A stretch of 64,000 nucleotides of DNA, from positions 62,001 to 126,000 of the forward strand of contig NZ_JAJFNK010000004.1 of assembly GCF_021739485.1 (NCBI RefSeq). The letters are read 5' to 3'. Source of the DNA: Alicyclobacillus tolerans. GTDB lineage: Bacteria > Bacillota > Bacilli > Alicyclobacillales > Alicyclobacillaceae. Both the position numbers and the translations under genes were made by a program. This document shows positions 25,350 to 32,901 of the stretch, in pieces; the first letter of the stretch is position 1; every line of letters begins with the position of its first letter. Under the pieces are notes generated by a model that saw only the letters and a program-made list of their open reading frames with translations, did no database searches and was not told the DNA's origin.

Positions 25350-26543
25350 TCAAGACTTGATGTCTTTGGGCAATCCGAGGATGCGTTCTGCCACAATGTT
25401 CTTTTGGATCTCTGTCGTTCCACCGGCAATCGTGAGGCCGTAAGAAAACATGTAACCGTCTTGCCACTGTCCATCGACCCATGCGTCTTCCTTCCACAAC
25501 GTCCCGTGCGGTCCTTGCAGGGAAACCGCATATCCCAGCATTTCCTTGCCGAGTTCACTGCTGGCCAGTTTGTCCAGCGATCCCTCCGGACCTGGAACCC
25601 CACGCTTCATCGTCTGTGTCAAGTTGCGGTAGTAATTTAAAAGGGCGCCTCTTGTCTTTGCGTAGAAATCCGCCAATCGGGCGCGCACAAGCGGGTCCTC
25701 AATCAAAGGACGCCCCTTTTGTGTAAGCGCTTTCGACATTGCGACGAGGTCGTCAAATTGCTGCTGCAGAGCAAACACCTGCCGCGCGACCCCCACCCGT
25801 TCGTGCATCAACAACGCAATGGAAACCCGCCAGCCATCATTGACTTGCCCGACGATGTCTTCGTCGTACGCCACGGCGTCGGTCAAGAAGATCTCGTTGA
25901 AGTCGCGGTGATCGCTCATCTGATGGATTGGGCGGGTCTGAACCCCGGCTTGGTGCATGTCGACCAAAAATGCAGTGATTCCCTCGTGTTTTTTGCCGGT
26001 ACTGTCCGTCCGGGCCAGCAAAAAACAGCGGTCCGCCAGATGGGCGTAACTCGTCCATACTTTTTGCCCATTAATGACCCAACGGCCTTTTTCTCTCACA
26101 GCGCGCGTCTGAATGGCTGCCAAGTCGGACCCCGCATTCGGTTCCGAATACCCCTGACACCAGATTTCTTCCCCGCTTAAAATCTTGTGAACGTACTTGG
26201 CCTTTTGCTCCTCTGTCCCCATTTGCATGAGCGTGGGCCCAATCATGCCGATCCCGATAATATTCAAGACGGGGGGCGCCTTGACGCGAGCCATTTCCTG
26301 CTGATAGATGACCTCTTCCATCAGCGAAGCTCCACGGCCGCCGTATTTTTTGGGCCAGGATACACCCGCCCAATTCCCCTCGTACAGGGTCCGTTGCCAG
26401 TTGCGCAGAAAAATCGCTCGTTCCTGCTCGTCTTCCGGCAAACTCCGCTGTCCTTCCAACCAACCAGCCGGAAGATTTCGAGCCAACCAATCCCGGAGTT
26501 CCTGCCGAAACTCCTCTTCCTGAGGCGAAAAGGAAAAGTCCAC
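25350..26543 (-). CDS. Acyl-CoA dehydrogenase, catalytic-type subunit
   Basis: Oxidises an acyl-CoA to the enoyl-CoA with FAD, 397 residues. The N-terminal helical domain ends at the FAD/substrate motif WCQGYSEPNAGSDLAAIQTRA, the middle sheet domain follows, and the C-terminus reads LTIAGGTTEIQKNIVAERILGLPKD. The GTG start has AAGGAGGG 8 nt upstream. It is the first gene of the ligase/dehydrogenase operon, with the second dehydrogenase starting 28 bp later. The substrate is not visible; the pairing resembles steroid side-chain or branched fatty acid dehydrogenases. Confidence 0.92.
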   Translation of the reverse strand: MDFSFSPQEEEFRQELRDWLARNLPAGWLEGQRSLPEDEQERAIFLRNWQRTLYEGNWAGVSWPKKYGGRGASLMEEVIYQQEMARVKAPPVLNIIGIGMIGPTLMQMGTEEQKAKYVHKILSGEEIWCQGYSEPNAGSDLAAIQTRAVREKGRWVINGQKVWTSYAHLADRCFLLARTDSTGKKHEGITAFLVDMHQAGVQTRPIHQMSDHRDFNEIFLTDAVAYDEDIVGQVNDGWRVSIALLMHERVGVARQVFALQQQFDDLVAMSKALTQKGRPLIEDPLVRARLADFYAKTRGALLNYYRNLTQTMKRGVPGPEGSLDKLASSELGKEMLGYAVSLQGPHGTLWKEDAWVDGQWQDGYMFSYGLTIAGGTTEIQKNIVAERILGLPKDIKS

Positions 26544-26635
26544 GCTGATGTCCCTCCTTACGCATTTCCAAAGCCCTTCAGTTCCTTTTTCTACAAGCCA
26601 GGTCGGACGCGTTTCTAAGGTGTCGCGATAAAAAC

Positions 26636-26664
26636 ATGCTAACAGTAAAAATAAAACATTTCAA
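26636..26664 (-). promoter_or_regulatory. Putative sigma-A promoter of the acyl-CoA dehydrogenase operon
   Basis: On the minus strand TTGAAA (26664-26659) and TAGCAT (26641-26636) are separated by 17 nt, giving a leader of about 85 nt to the GTG start. The -10 box is imperfect. Confidence 0.5.
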
Positions 26665-26790
26665 TGATTTAGAATATTATTGCGACTCGTTTCGCTTCAT
26701 AAAAAACACAAGTTTAGTCTGAACAACTGCCAGTCCAATTGTTCGCAGACAGGGCACTTGTCAGGGTGCTTGCGGTCAACGCGCACGCCA

Positions 26791-27360
26791 TCATGGCGCT
26801 TGAATCGAATCCAAAGGTGCATAAATCAGAGAGATGACAAATTCGCAAATTTGAGGGTGGTCATTGACATAAACATGGGGAACATTTGCGGCAAAGTGAG
26901 CGCTGTCGCCTTCTCTTAACTCGTAAACCCTGTCGCTCAACTCGAGTTTTAATACACCCTGCCGCACCCAAATGCCTTCCCGGACGTTGGTTCCATGGGC
27001 ATCTGCAGCGTGGCGGCTGTGCGGTTGAAGCACGGCCCGAAACAACTCCGTGATCTCAGAACTGCGGATCGTAAACAGACTCTGCACCACGTACCGACCG
27101 CCGTCATCTTCCACAACGGGCTGCCTGTTCTTAGGAATGACTGCAACGTCAGGCTCCGGTTCTCCTTCGATAAAAGTCGTAAACGGCACCTGCAAACCAC
27201 CTGCAATCTTCCACAGGGTTACGACCGTGGGGTTGGATTCGCCGCGCTCAATTTGTCCAAGCATGGGCTTGCTTACGCTCGTCGCCTGTGCCAGTTGTTC
27301 GAGTGTCCATCCTCGCTCTTTGCGCAGCGACCGCAGCGTTACTCCGATTTGCCGTGTCAA
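26791..27360 (-). CDS. XRE-cupin transcriptional regulator
   Basis: A 189-residue regulator. The N-terminal HTH_3 domain reads IGVTLRSLRKERGWTLEQLAQATSVSKPMLGQIERGESNPTV-type sequence, and a C-terminal cupin (about residues 105-185) reads GIWVRQGVLKLELSDRVYELREGDSAHFAANVPHVY. The annotated TTG at 27360 lacks a nearby binding site. An in-frame CTG at 27375 has GGAGGGG about 6 nt upstream and may be the true start. It is divergent from azlDC, the arrangement expected if it controls branched-chain amino acid export. Confidence 0.88.
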   Translation of the reverse strand: MTRQIGVTLRSLRKERGWTLEQLAQATSVSKPMLGQIERGESNPTVVTLWKIAGGLQVPFTTFIEGEPEPDVAVIPKNRQPVVEDDGGRYVVQSLFTIRSSEITELFRAVLQPHSRHAADAHGTNVREGIWVRQGVLKLELSDRVYELREGDSAHFAANVPHVYVNDHPQICEFVISLIYAPLDSIQAP

Positions 27361-27490
27361 ATTCTCAGGATTCAGGCCGTTCCCCTCCAGAGCAGGATGA
27401 TGTTATAACATACGTATATATGCTATAGTATAAACTGTCGCTTTCTTTGAAAGCAATCGAAAATCATTGTCGGTAAGGTGAGTGAATAAC

Positions 27491-27808
27491 ATGAACGGCG
27501 TTGCCCTGGTCACCCTGTTTGTCGGTGCCGGAACCTACCTCATTCGCGCGGGGTCGCTCAGCCTGGGAAGCCGGGTTCAATGGCCGGATTGGGTCCGGCG
27601 CTGGCTTTCGTTTGTGACCCCAGCAGTCCTTGGCGCTCTGTTGGGTCCAACCTTGCTGCTTCACAACAACCAGATGGTTCCGCTTGCGCACAACGCCATG
27701 TTCGTCGCGGCCGTTCCTACCGCACTCGTCGCTTGGTGGTCGCGGCATCTCTTATGGACAGTGGCGGCTGGTGTCGCCTGTTACGCACTGGCCGTACACT
27801 GGCTGTGA
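27491..27808 (+). CDS. azlD: Branched-chain amino acid exporter small subunit AzlD
   Basis: A 105-residue membrane protein with four hydrophobic segments. It shows the AzlD pattern GTYLIRAGSLSL at the N-terminus and RRWLSFVTPAVLGALLGPTLL in the middle. With AzlC it forms a two-component exporter for branched-chain amino acids. The ATG at 27491 is preceded by AAGGTGAG at 8 nt. Here azlD precedes azlC, the reverse of many genomes, and a divergent XRE-cupin regulator lies upstream. Confidence 0.88.
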   Translation: MNGVALVTLFVGAGTYLIRAGSLSLGSRVQWPDWVRRWLSFVTPAVLGALLGPTLLLHNNQMVPLAHNAMFVAAVPTALVAWWSRHLLWTVAAGVACYALAVHWL

Positions 27809-27827
27809 CAAGAGGAGGGCAGACTTT

Positions 27828-28553
27828 ATGACAGACAACAAACCCATCGCGCCTCTGCTGCAAGCCGTGAAGGATGCCGCTCCGATTATGATGGCCTATT
27901 TCCCCATCGCGATCACGTTCGGAGTCGTTGCCGGCAGCAGCGGCTTTAGCTTTGGCATCGCCGCGTTCATTTCGATTTGGGTGTATGCGGGTGCGGCGCA
28001 ATTCATGCTGGTCAGCCTGTTTGCCGCCGGCGTGTCCCCATTCGCAACCGCCATTACTGTGTTGCTGGTGAACCTGCGCCACTTTCTGTACGGAGCGACC
28101 CTCGGGCCAGCCTTTTCGAAATGGCCGGAGAAATTGAAATGGCTGTCCGGTTTTGGACTGACGGATGAAGTTTTCGCTGTCGCGAGCACCCGTTTTCTGA
28201 GCCAACCGCCGCAGCCAGCCTACCAACTGACGTTCGCGGCAGCTTGCTACTTGTCTTGGGTGGCCGGCACCTTAGTTGGCGCAGGCATCGGCCGCGTGAT
28301 TCCAGGGTCCGTTTCGAACCTGTTTACATTTGCTCTGCCGGCGTTGTTCTTGGCACTGCTGCTCAGCACACAGCGCTCCCTGGCGCATTTAAGCGCAGCC
28401 CTTGCCGGCGGTGCGTTGGCCGTTACCGCACAAATGCTTCAATTGGGAAACCTCGGCATTGTTTTGGGGGCTGTGGTCGGCGCCACCTTGGGCATGTCCT
28501 TGCAAAGCAAGCTGCACCTGCGAAAGGAACCTTCGTTGAGCGGCAACGGATAG
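27828..28553 (+). CDS. azlC: Branched-chain amino acid exporter large subunit AzlC
   Basis: A 241-residue membrane protein. Family motifs are APIMMAYFPIAITFGVVAG, WVYAGAAQFMLVSLFAAG, VNLRHFLYGATLGP and GLTDEVFAVA. It partners AzlD in exporting leucine, isoleucine or valine analogues. The ATG at 27828 has AGGAGGG 8 nt upstream and follows azlD by 19 bp, so the two are an operon. It is convergent with the MBL hydrolase gene. Confidence 0.93.
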   Translation: MTDNKPIAPLLQAVKDAAPIMMAYFPIAITFGVVAGSSGFSFGIAAFISIWVYAGAAQFMLVSLFAAGVSPFATAITVLLVNLRHFLYGATLGPAFSKWPEKLKWLSGFGLTDEVFAVASTRFLSQPPQPAYQLTFAAACYLSWVAGTLVGAGIGRVIPGSVSNLFTFALPALFLALLLSTQRSLAHLSAALAGGALAVTAQMLQLGNLGIVLGAVVGATLGMSLQSKLHLRKEPSLSGNG

Positions 28554-28606
28554 TGTGTCATGCCGTGAACTGCGGCGGCGCAGATACGAACGTTGTGGGC
28601 GCCATC

Positions 28607-29233
28607 TCAAAGAAGCTCCCACAGGCTCCCTCGCTGCACCGGTTCGCCGTGCGCAGGGCAAACCCAGTCAAAGGAGAAACTCCCGACTTTGGCGATGGAT
28701 TGGCGCAACTGTTTGTTGTCCCACGTAAGAAACCCAGGGGAGGGTCGCAACTTGCCCTTCCGACTGGTCACCAGGTCACCGGCGAACAGCGTTCCCTGAT
28801 AGAGAACCGACACGTGGCCAGGTGTATGGCCGGGCGTCTCGATGACTTCCAGGCTGCCGATTTTTTCCCCCGGCTGATACACGGCATCCACCTTTGGGGT
28901 GTCGGCCCTTACCAAGGCGGCGATGACGCGTTTTAGGCCATGGCGGTTTTGCTCGCCGAGAATAACCGGGGCATCTTCCTTGGCCGCCCATACCTTCGCG
29001 TGCGAGTGGCTTTGGATGTACTTCGCGTTTCCGATGTGATCGACATCGTGGTGAGTCAGCAAGATGTGAGCAATATCTTCGAAGGTCATGCCGAGTTTTA
29101 GGAGTTCGTTGGCGATTTTGTCGTGCCTGCCCGGCATACCTGTATCGATAAGGACGGGCTCTTCCCCCATCACCAAATAGCTGTAACTTCCCTTCGTACT
29201 TTCAAGCAAGTAAACCCCGCGGACGATTTCCAA
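28607..29233 (-). CDS. Metallo-beta-lactamase fold hydrolase
   Basis: A soluble binuclear metal hydrolase of about 208 residues. It begins with the typical first strand EIVRGVYLLES. The metal motif LLTHHDVDHIG is followed by the second His in ETPGHTPGHVSVL, the bridging Asp in LFAGDLV and the last His in VCPAHGEP. The substrate is unknown; the glyoxalase II-like group is the nearest type. The TTG at 29233 follows AAAGGGGG, although an in-frame start at 29404 would add a 57-residue segment not expected for the fold. Confidence 0.82.
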   Translation of the reverse strand: MEIVRGVYLLESTKGSYSYLVMGEEPVLIDTGMPGRHDKIANELLKLGMTFEDIAHILLTHHDVDHIGNAKYIQSHSHAKVWAAKEDAPVILGEQNRHGLKRVIAALVRADTPKVDAVYQPGEKIGSLEVIETPGHTPGHVSVLYQGTLFAGDLVTSRKGKLRPSPGFLTWDNKQLRQSIAKVGSFSFDWVCPAHGEPVQRGSLWELL

Positions 29234-29410
29234 CTGGGCTGAGACCCCCTTTGAGCGAACGTGAAGCGTCGCGTACCTAGTTTCTAATGTTTTTGACGCC
29301 TTTGACGCTCGTCCATCTTTCAAAACTGCGATTTTTTCAAAAAAAATTTTACCACTAAAGGCCTCGCAACTGGGGCAGAAGAATGCAGACCCTGCAGAAT
29401 TCAAGGTGCG

Positions 29411-29440
29411 TGTATAAGTTTTTTTCCAAAGGCGATATTA
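29411..29440 (+). promoter_or_regulatory. Putative sigma-G promoter of the SASP gene
   Basis: TGTATA (29411-29416) and GATATTA (29434-29440) with 17 nt between resemble the SigG consensus and lie just ahead of a SASP gene. Confidence 0.45.
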
Positions 29441-29461
29441 CCTGCTAAAGGAGGGATTGCG

Positions 29462-29677
29462 ATGGCACAAGGACAAAAACGAAATGTTCCGGTCGTACCG
29501 GGGGCCATCCGTGCGTTAGACCAAATGAAGTATGAAGTGGCACAGGAGTTAGGCATTCAAGTGCCGCAAGACGACTATTGGGGAACGATGATGACCCGCG
29601 ACACAGGGGCCATCGGAGGCAACATCACCCGCAAACTGGTCGCTCTTGCAGAGCAGCAGCTTGCGGGACGTTTCTAA
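29462..29677 (+). CDS. Alpha/beta-type small acid-soluble spore protein
   Basis: A DNA-coating spore core protein of 71 residues. It has NVPVVPGAIRALDQMKYEVAQELGI, where YEVAQE is the germination protease cleavage region. The second conserved block is DDYWGTMMTRDTGAIGGNITRKLV. The ATG has AAGGAGG 8 nt upstream. Alpha/beta SASPs protect spore DNA from UV and heat. The gene is monocistronic with a SigG-like promoter. Confidence 0.96.
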   Translation: MAQGQKRNVPVVPGAIRALDQMKYEVAQELGIQVPQDDYWGTMMTRDTGAIGGNITRKLVALAEQQLAGRF

Positions 29678-29806
29678 ACTCCACTCTTAACCGGAGACCA
29701 TCACGAAATGACGCTCTGAGGGACGAGATGAGGTCGATTGCTGCAAAAGTACGCTTTTCTCAGAGGGGTTCATTCAGTTCATCCCGCGTTTCCCTAAGAT
29801 TGAAGC

Positions 29807-29837
29807 ACAGGGCAGCCTGCCAACAGAGGCGCCCTGT
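29807..29837. terminator. Strong hairpin between SASP and bshB2
   Basis: ACAGGGC (29807-29813) pairs with GCCCTGT (29831-29837), extended inward by GCCT/AGGC with one bulged A. It lies between converging genes but lacks a clear U-run. Confidence 0.45.
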
Positions 29838-29850
29838 CAATCAGTGAATT

Positions 29851-30540
29851 TCAATTCTTTTCATCCACAGAATAAATCCAATAGGATTCATAGCGCTGTG
29901 TTCGCTCCCACTGCTCACGAACGGACGGGTCCTGCGCGGATTGCTCCTCAACTCGCGCCAGCATCGCAGCGGATTGCGAACGATGGGCTCGAATCGCCGC
30001 CATCTTGGCCTCGTAGACAGGGGTCACGTCAAACACCACATCGGGTTCTCCAAGTACTTCCCGCGCGTTTTTCGTGACAGCCGACCCGTAGACGACCGGG
30101 CGCTGTTCTTTGGGCAAACGCGCCACAGCGCGAACAGCCGCTCGCGACAACGCATCGTGATCGGGATGCACTCCGTGTTCTGGGTAATACGTCACCAGCA
30201 AAGAAGGGTTCGTATCCCGGATTACAGCCTCGATGCGGTCCGCAAGCTCCTCAGGATCTTCAAATTCCAGGGTTTTATCGCGCAGACCCAACAACCGCAG
30301 GTCCTTAATGCCAATGGCGTCACAAGCGTCCCGGAGTTCCTTCTCGCGGATAGACGGAAGGGTTTCCCGGTTCGCAAAAAAGGGTTTGCCCATGTTTCGC
30401 CCCATTTGCCCGAGAGTGCCGCAAATGAGCGTCACGGGTGTTCCTGATTGGGCGTATAATGCAAACGTCCCGGCCTTTCCGAACGATTCGTCATCCGGAT
30501 GTGGAAATACAGCCAAGACATGACGTTCTTTGCGTTCCAT
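29851..30540 (-). CDS. bshB2: PIG-L deacetylase, bacillithiol biosynthesis BshB2-type
   Basis: Zinc-dependent N-acetylglucosamine deacetylase family, about 229 residues. The metal motif AVFPHPDDESFGKAGT and the second motif YYPEHGVHPDHDALS are intact. BshB enzymes deacetylate GlcNAc-malate in bacillithiol synthesis. The tandem arrangement with a yojF homologue is the YojF-YojG pair of Bacilli and supports BshB2. AGGAGG lies 7 nt before the ATG at 30540; an ATG at 30543 is also present. bshA and bshC are not in the window. Confidence 0.9.
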   Translation of the reverse strand: MERKERHVLAVFPHPDDESFGKAGTFALYAQSGTPVTLICGTLGQMGRNMGKPFFANRETLPSIREKELRDACDAIGIKDLRLLGLRDKTLEFEDPEELADRIEAVIRDTNPSLLVTYYPEHGVHPDHDALSRAAVRAVARLPKEQRPVVYGSAVTKNAREVLGEPDVVFDVTPVYEAKMAAIRAHRSQSAAMLARVEEQSAQDPSVREQWERTQRYESYWIYSVDEKN

Positions 30541-30558
30541 CATGGTCCCTCCTCGGTT

Positions 30559-30909
30559 TTACATGGGAAAGGGTGTCGTACTCAATTCCAAAGACACCGC
30601 CAGGCGGCCGTCCGAATCGTTTCCGGCCAGCAAAAGGCGCCCGTCGCCGTCCACTTCAAAATCGGTCAAACCCTCCGCATAGATCCAGCCTTGTTCCATT
30701 TTAAGACCCACCCGGTAAGGGCCGTTTCCAGTGATCGTGCCCCGGTGAAAGCGGACCTGTCCATTGCGGATGTATGCGCAAACCGCCATACTGTTTTCCC
30801 CGCGGTGAGCCGCATAAGCTCCGTTGGTCGTCTCCAGGTGAAGGTACACTTCCTGGTTCACAAAGCGGTCGAGTTCGGTTTGAACTTCTTCACGGCGAAT
30901 TGCTTCCAT
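30559..30909 (-). CDS. yojF: YojF family protein (DUF1806)
   Basis: A 116-residue soluble protein with RFVNQEVYLHLETTNGAYA at the N-terminal side and VRFHRGTITGNGPYRVGLKMEQGWIYAEGLTDFE in the middle, as in Bacillus YojF. AGGAGG is 7 nt before the ATG. Its fixed pairing with bshB2 (16-bp gap) suggests a role in thiol metabolism, but no activity is established. Confidence 0.9.
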   Translation of the reverse strand: MEAIRREEVQTELDRFVNQEVYLHLETTNGAYAAHRGENSMAVCAYIRNGQVRFHRGTITGNGPYRVGLKMEQGWIYAEGLTDFEVDGDGRLLLAGNDSDGRLAVSLELSTTPFPM

Positions 30910-31065
30910 CGCTCATCCTCCTAGTCACGGCCTCCAGGCTATCATACTATAGTTTTTCAAGTAAACATAAACTTTTCAACGCCAACGTCTTTTCACGCTA
31001 ACGAGCATCCAACAGGGTTCACACAGGGTTCACAACGCCTTGTGGCGGTTCTATTCGCCTAAGAT

Positions 31066-31509
31066 TTACAGTCGTTTCCCCATTTTTACATGCTCGATCC
31101 CGGCGTCCAGAAAGCGAGTGGTGTCCAGGACGTGGTAACCCAACTTGCGGTAAAAACCTTCAGCGGTACATTGAGCATCCAGAACCACTTGCTCAAACCC
31201 CATGTCTTTTGCTGAATTTTCCAGAGCTTTCATTACGGCAACCCCGTACCCATGGCTTCGAACGTCCTCGCGGACGGCTACTCTTTGAAATTTTGCGGTA
31301 CCGGCAGAATAGTCCTTCAGCCGACCTGTTGCAACAGCTCGTCCAGCGTCGTCGCGGACCAAGACGTGGACTCCTGATCCCGACTCTAAAACATCGAGTT
31401 CATCCATTTCAAGCTCTTCTGGAACCCCCTGCTCTTGAATAAAGACTTCCCGCCGGATTTCTAAACACGCATTTAAATCTTGTTGGGTACGAACCACGAG
31501 AGTCTGCAT
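31066..31509 (-). CDS. GNAT family N-acetyltransferase (YjcF-like)
   Basis: Acetyl-CoA dependent acyltransferase of 147 residues. It begins VVRTQQDLNACLEIRREVFIQEQGVP and has the acetyl-CoA binding loop REDVRSHGYGVAVMKALE and LGYHVL at the C-terminal strand. The family resembles YjcF and ElaA-type acetyltransferases. The ATG at 31509 (AAGGA 7 nt upstream) is preferred over the one at 31563, whose extension is a low-complexity repeat of NGPVNGFVNG. The substrate is unknown. Confidence 0.85.
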   Translation of the reverse strand: MQTLVVRTQQDLNACLEIRREVFIQEQGVPEELEMDELDVLESGSGVHVLVRDDAGRAVATGRLKDYSAGTAKFQRVAVREDVRSHGYGVAVMKALENSAKDMGFEQVVLDAQCTAEGFYRKLGYHVLDTTRFLDAGIEHVKMGKRL

Positions 31510-31695
31510 CGAACGTTCCTTTCCATTCACAAATCCATTCACAGGTCCATTCCCCAAATCCATTCACAAGTTTACGATTTGTAAATGATGTTTTCTCTAG
31601 GGTATGGACCTTTTTTCAAGGTTGCTCTTTCGCCCTCCATTTTAGCAACATGGGCCAAAGTGTTACAATGTGTACAAAAGGAGGCTCAACCAGCC

Positions 31696-31968
31696 ATGAG
31701 TTGCAGTTGCGGAAAAGACTCCTGCGGTTGTTCTACGACGCCGAAGGTGATCCACTTGCTAGACGATTTGGGGAACATGCACCCGTTTTACATTGCCGAT
31801 CGACTCTTTTTGGCCAATCAGCGGTATGTGTACGTCGTGAGCCTTGAAGACGACCAGTCCACGCTGCTCAAAGTGATGGAGGACGCCGACGGCAATGAGT
31901 CGTACCTCAATATCCCAGATGAGGCGGAATGGAAAGAGATCGAAGTGGCACTGTCTACTCTGACTTAG
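31696..31968 (+). CDS. DUF1292 family protein with Cys-rich N-terminus
   Basis: A 90-residue protein. It begins MSCSCGKDSCGCSTTP, a five-cysteine cluster that could bind a metal, followed by the YrzB/DUF1292 domain (VYVVSLEDDQSTLLKVMEDADG, IPDEAEWKEIEVAL). AAGGAGG is placed 11 nt before the ATG. The Cys-rich head is unusual for the family, whose members are usually all-acidic. It is probably cotranscribed with the SRPBCC gene 16 bp downstream. Confidence 0.8.
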   Translation: MSCSCGKDSCGCSTTPKVIHLLDDLGNMHPFYIADRLFLANQRYVYVVSLEDDQSTLLKVMEDADGNESYLNIPDEAEWKEIEVALSTLT

Positions 31969-31984
31969 GCAGGAGATGACTGCG

Positions 31985-32434
31985 TTGCAAACCATTGAAC
32001 ACAGCGTGATCATTCAGAAACCTGTGACCACGGTTTTTTCGTTTATCGAAGACCTCAGCCGCAGACCGGAGTGGGAGGTTGGCGTGCTGGAAACCAGCTT
32101 GGTGTCCGGAAATTCGTACGGGGAAGGCGCGACCATCCAAATCATCAGCAGTGTCATGGGAAAGCGGATTGAAACCACCGCGGAAGTCGTGCAGTTTGTT
32201 CCGAATCAAATCGTCAGTTGCAAGGCAATGGCGCCGTTTCCACACGTTGTCGAAAACCTATACGAGGATTTGGGAGGCGGCCAAACCCGGTTTACCCGCA
32301 GGGCGACTGGCGATCCGGATGCAGCCACTGGCATCTTTAAGTTTGGTAAGTCGTTTTTGATGAACGCATTAAGCCGGCAACTGAAACAGACCTGCGAGAG
32401 TGCCAAGAAAGTGTTGGAAAATCAACCGACATGA
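31985..32434 (+). CDS. SRPBCC (START-like) domain protein
   Basis: A 149-residue hydrophobic-ligand-binding fold of the polyketide cyclase/dehydrase type. It starts TIEHSVIIQKPVTTVFSFIEDLSRRPEWE, has the central EGATIQIISSVMGKRIETTAEV strands, and ends in a long helix (LMNALSRQLKQTCESAKKVLE). The TTG at 31985 has AGGAG 9 nt upstream; the ATG at 31976 abuts the same AGGAG and is unlikely. The ligand is unknown. Confidence 0.85.
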   Translation: MQTIEHSVIIQKPVTTVFSFIEDLSRRPEWEVGVLETSLVSGNSYGEGATIQIISSVMGKRIETTAEVVQFVPNQIVSCKAMAPFPHVVENLYEDLGGGQTRFTRRATGDPDAATGIFKFGKSFLMNALSRQLKQTCESAKKVLENQPT

Positions 32435-32830
32435 TGCCGATAAAAAATTAAGGGACTCGCAAGAGTCCCCTCGACTCGAAAGCTGTCCTTTTCGATATCT
32501 ACCCTTTAGTCATCGATCCTTCTATGAAACACCTAGGCTTGGGCTATCCATGCGTTTTCCTTGAATTTCGTTCTCTGGGCACTACATGTGGCTCGCAGAC
32601 AATCCATTATGGAGTTTTTGATTTAGAACTTTCAGTGAATTCACCCTTACTCTCGATTGACTTCACTCCTCTTCCCGTGTTACCTAGGCACGCTAAAAGG
32701 ATATGCGTACTTCCCAAATCTGGTACCTTGACCAGAATGTGAAACCGCGGACTGGACCGTGACTGAACCGTGAACCCTATGCACAACACCTCGTCAAACC
32801 CATAGACTGCATAGCCGAGGATCCGCAGGC
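32435..32830. other. Non-coding stretch with terminator-like hairpin
   Basis: About 400 bp with no convincing gene on either strand. On the minus strand it ends in a perfect 7-bp hairpin (GGGACTC/GAGTCCC, 32452-32469) followed by TTAATTTTTT, as a transcript terminator would. It also holds a short tandem repeat of ACGGTTCAGTC/ACGGTCCAGTC. It may encode a minus-strand RNA or be decayed sequence; no known ncRNA core was recognised. Confidence 0.4.
32452..32469 (-). terminator. Intrinsic terminator, minus-strand orientation
   Basis: GGGACTC (32452-32458) and GAGTCCC (32463-32469) with a GCAA loop. Read on the minus strand the hairpin is followed by UUAAUUUUUU. No minus-strand gene ends just upstream of it, so either read-through RNA or an unannotated RNA ends here. 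Confidence 0.65.
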
Positions 32831-32881
32831 AAAAGGCTGTCCTCTTGTTCATCTCGCGATGACCTTTGAGAACAGCCTTTT
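32831..32881. terminator. Bipartite hairpin downstream of the DUF5667 gene
   Basis: AAAAGGCTGT (32831-32840) pairs with ACAGCCTTTT (32872-32881), enclosing an inner TCATC/GATGA hairpin. Both ends carry the A/U runs of a bidirectional terminator. The architecture resembles the element at 57792-57839. Confidence 0.65.
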
Positions 32882-32901
32882 GAAGGTTTACCTAAAAGGC
32901 A

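Noticed and set aside
32607..32852. 81-codon minus-strand ORF in the 32.5 kb gap
   Set aside because: No ribosome binding site, no recognisable domain and odd composition; its start lies inside the terminator hairpin of the upstream gene.
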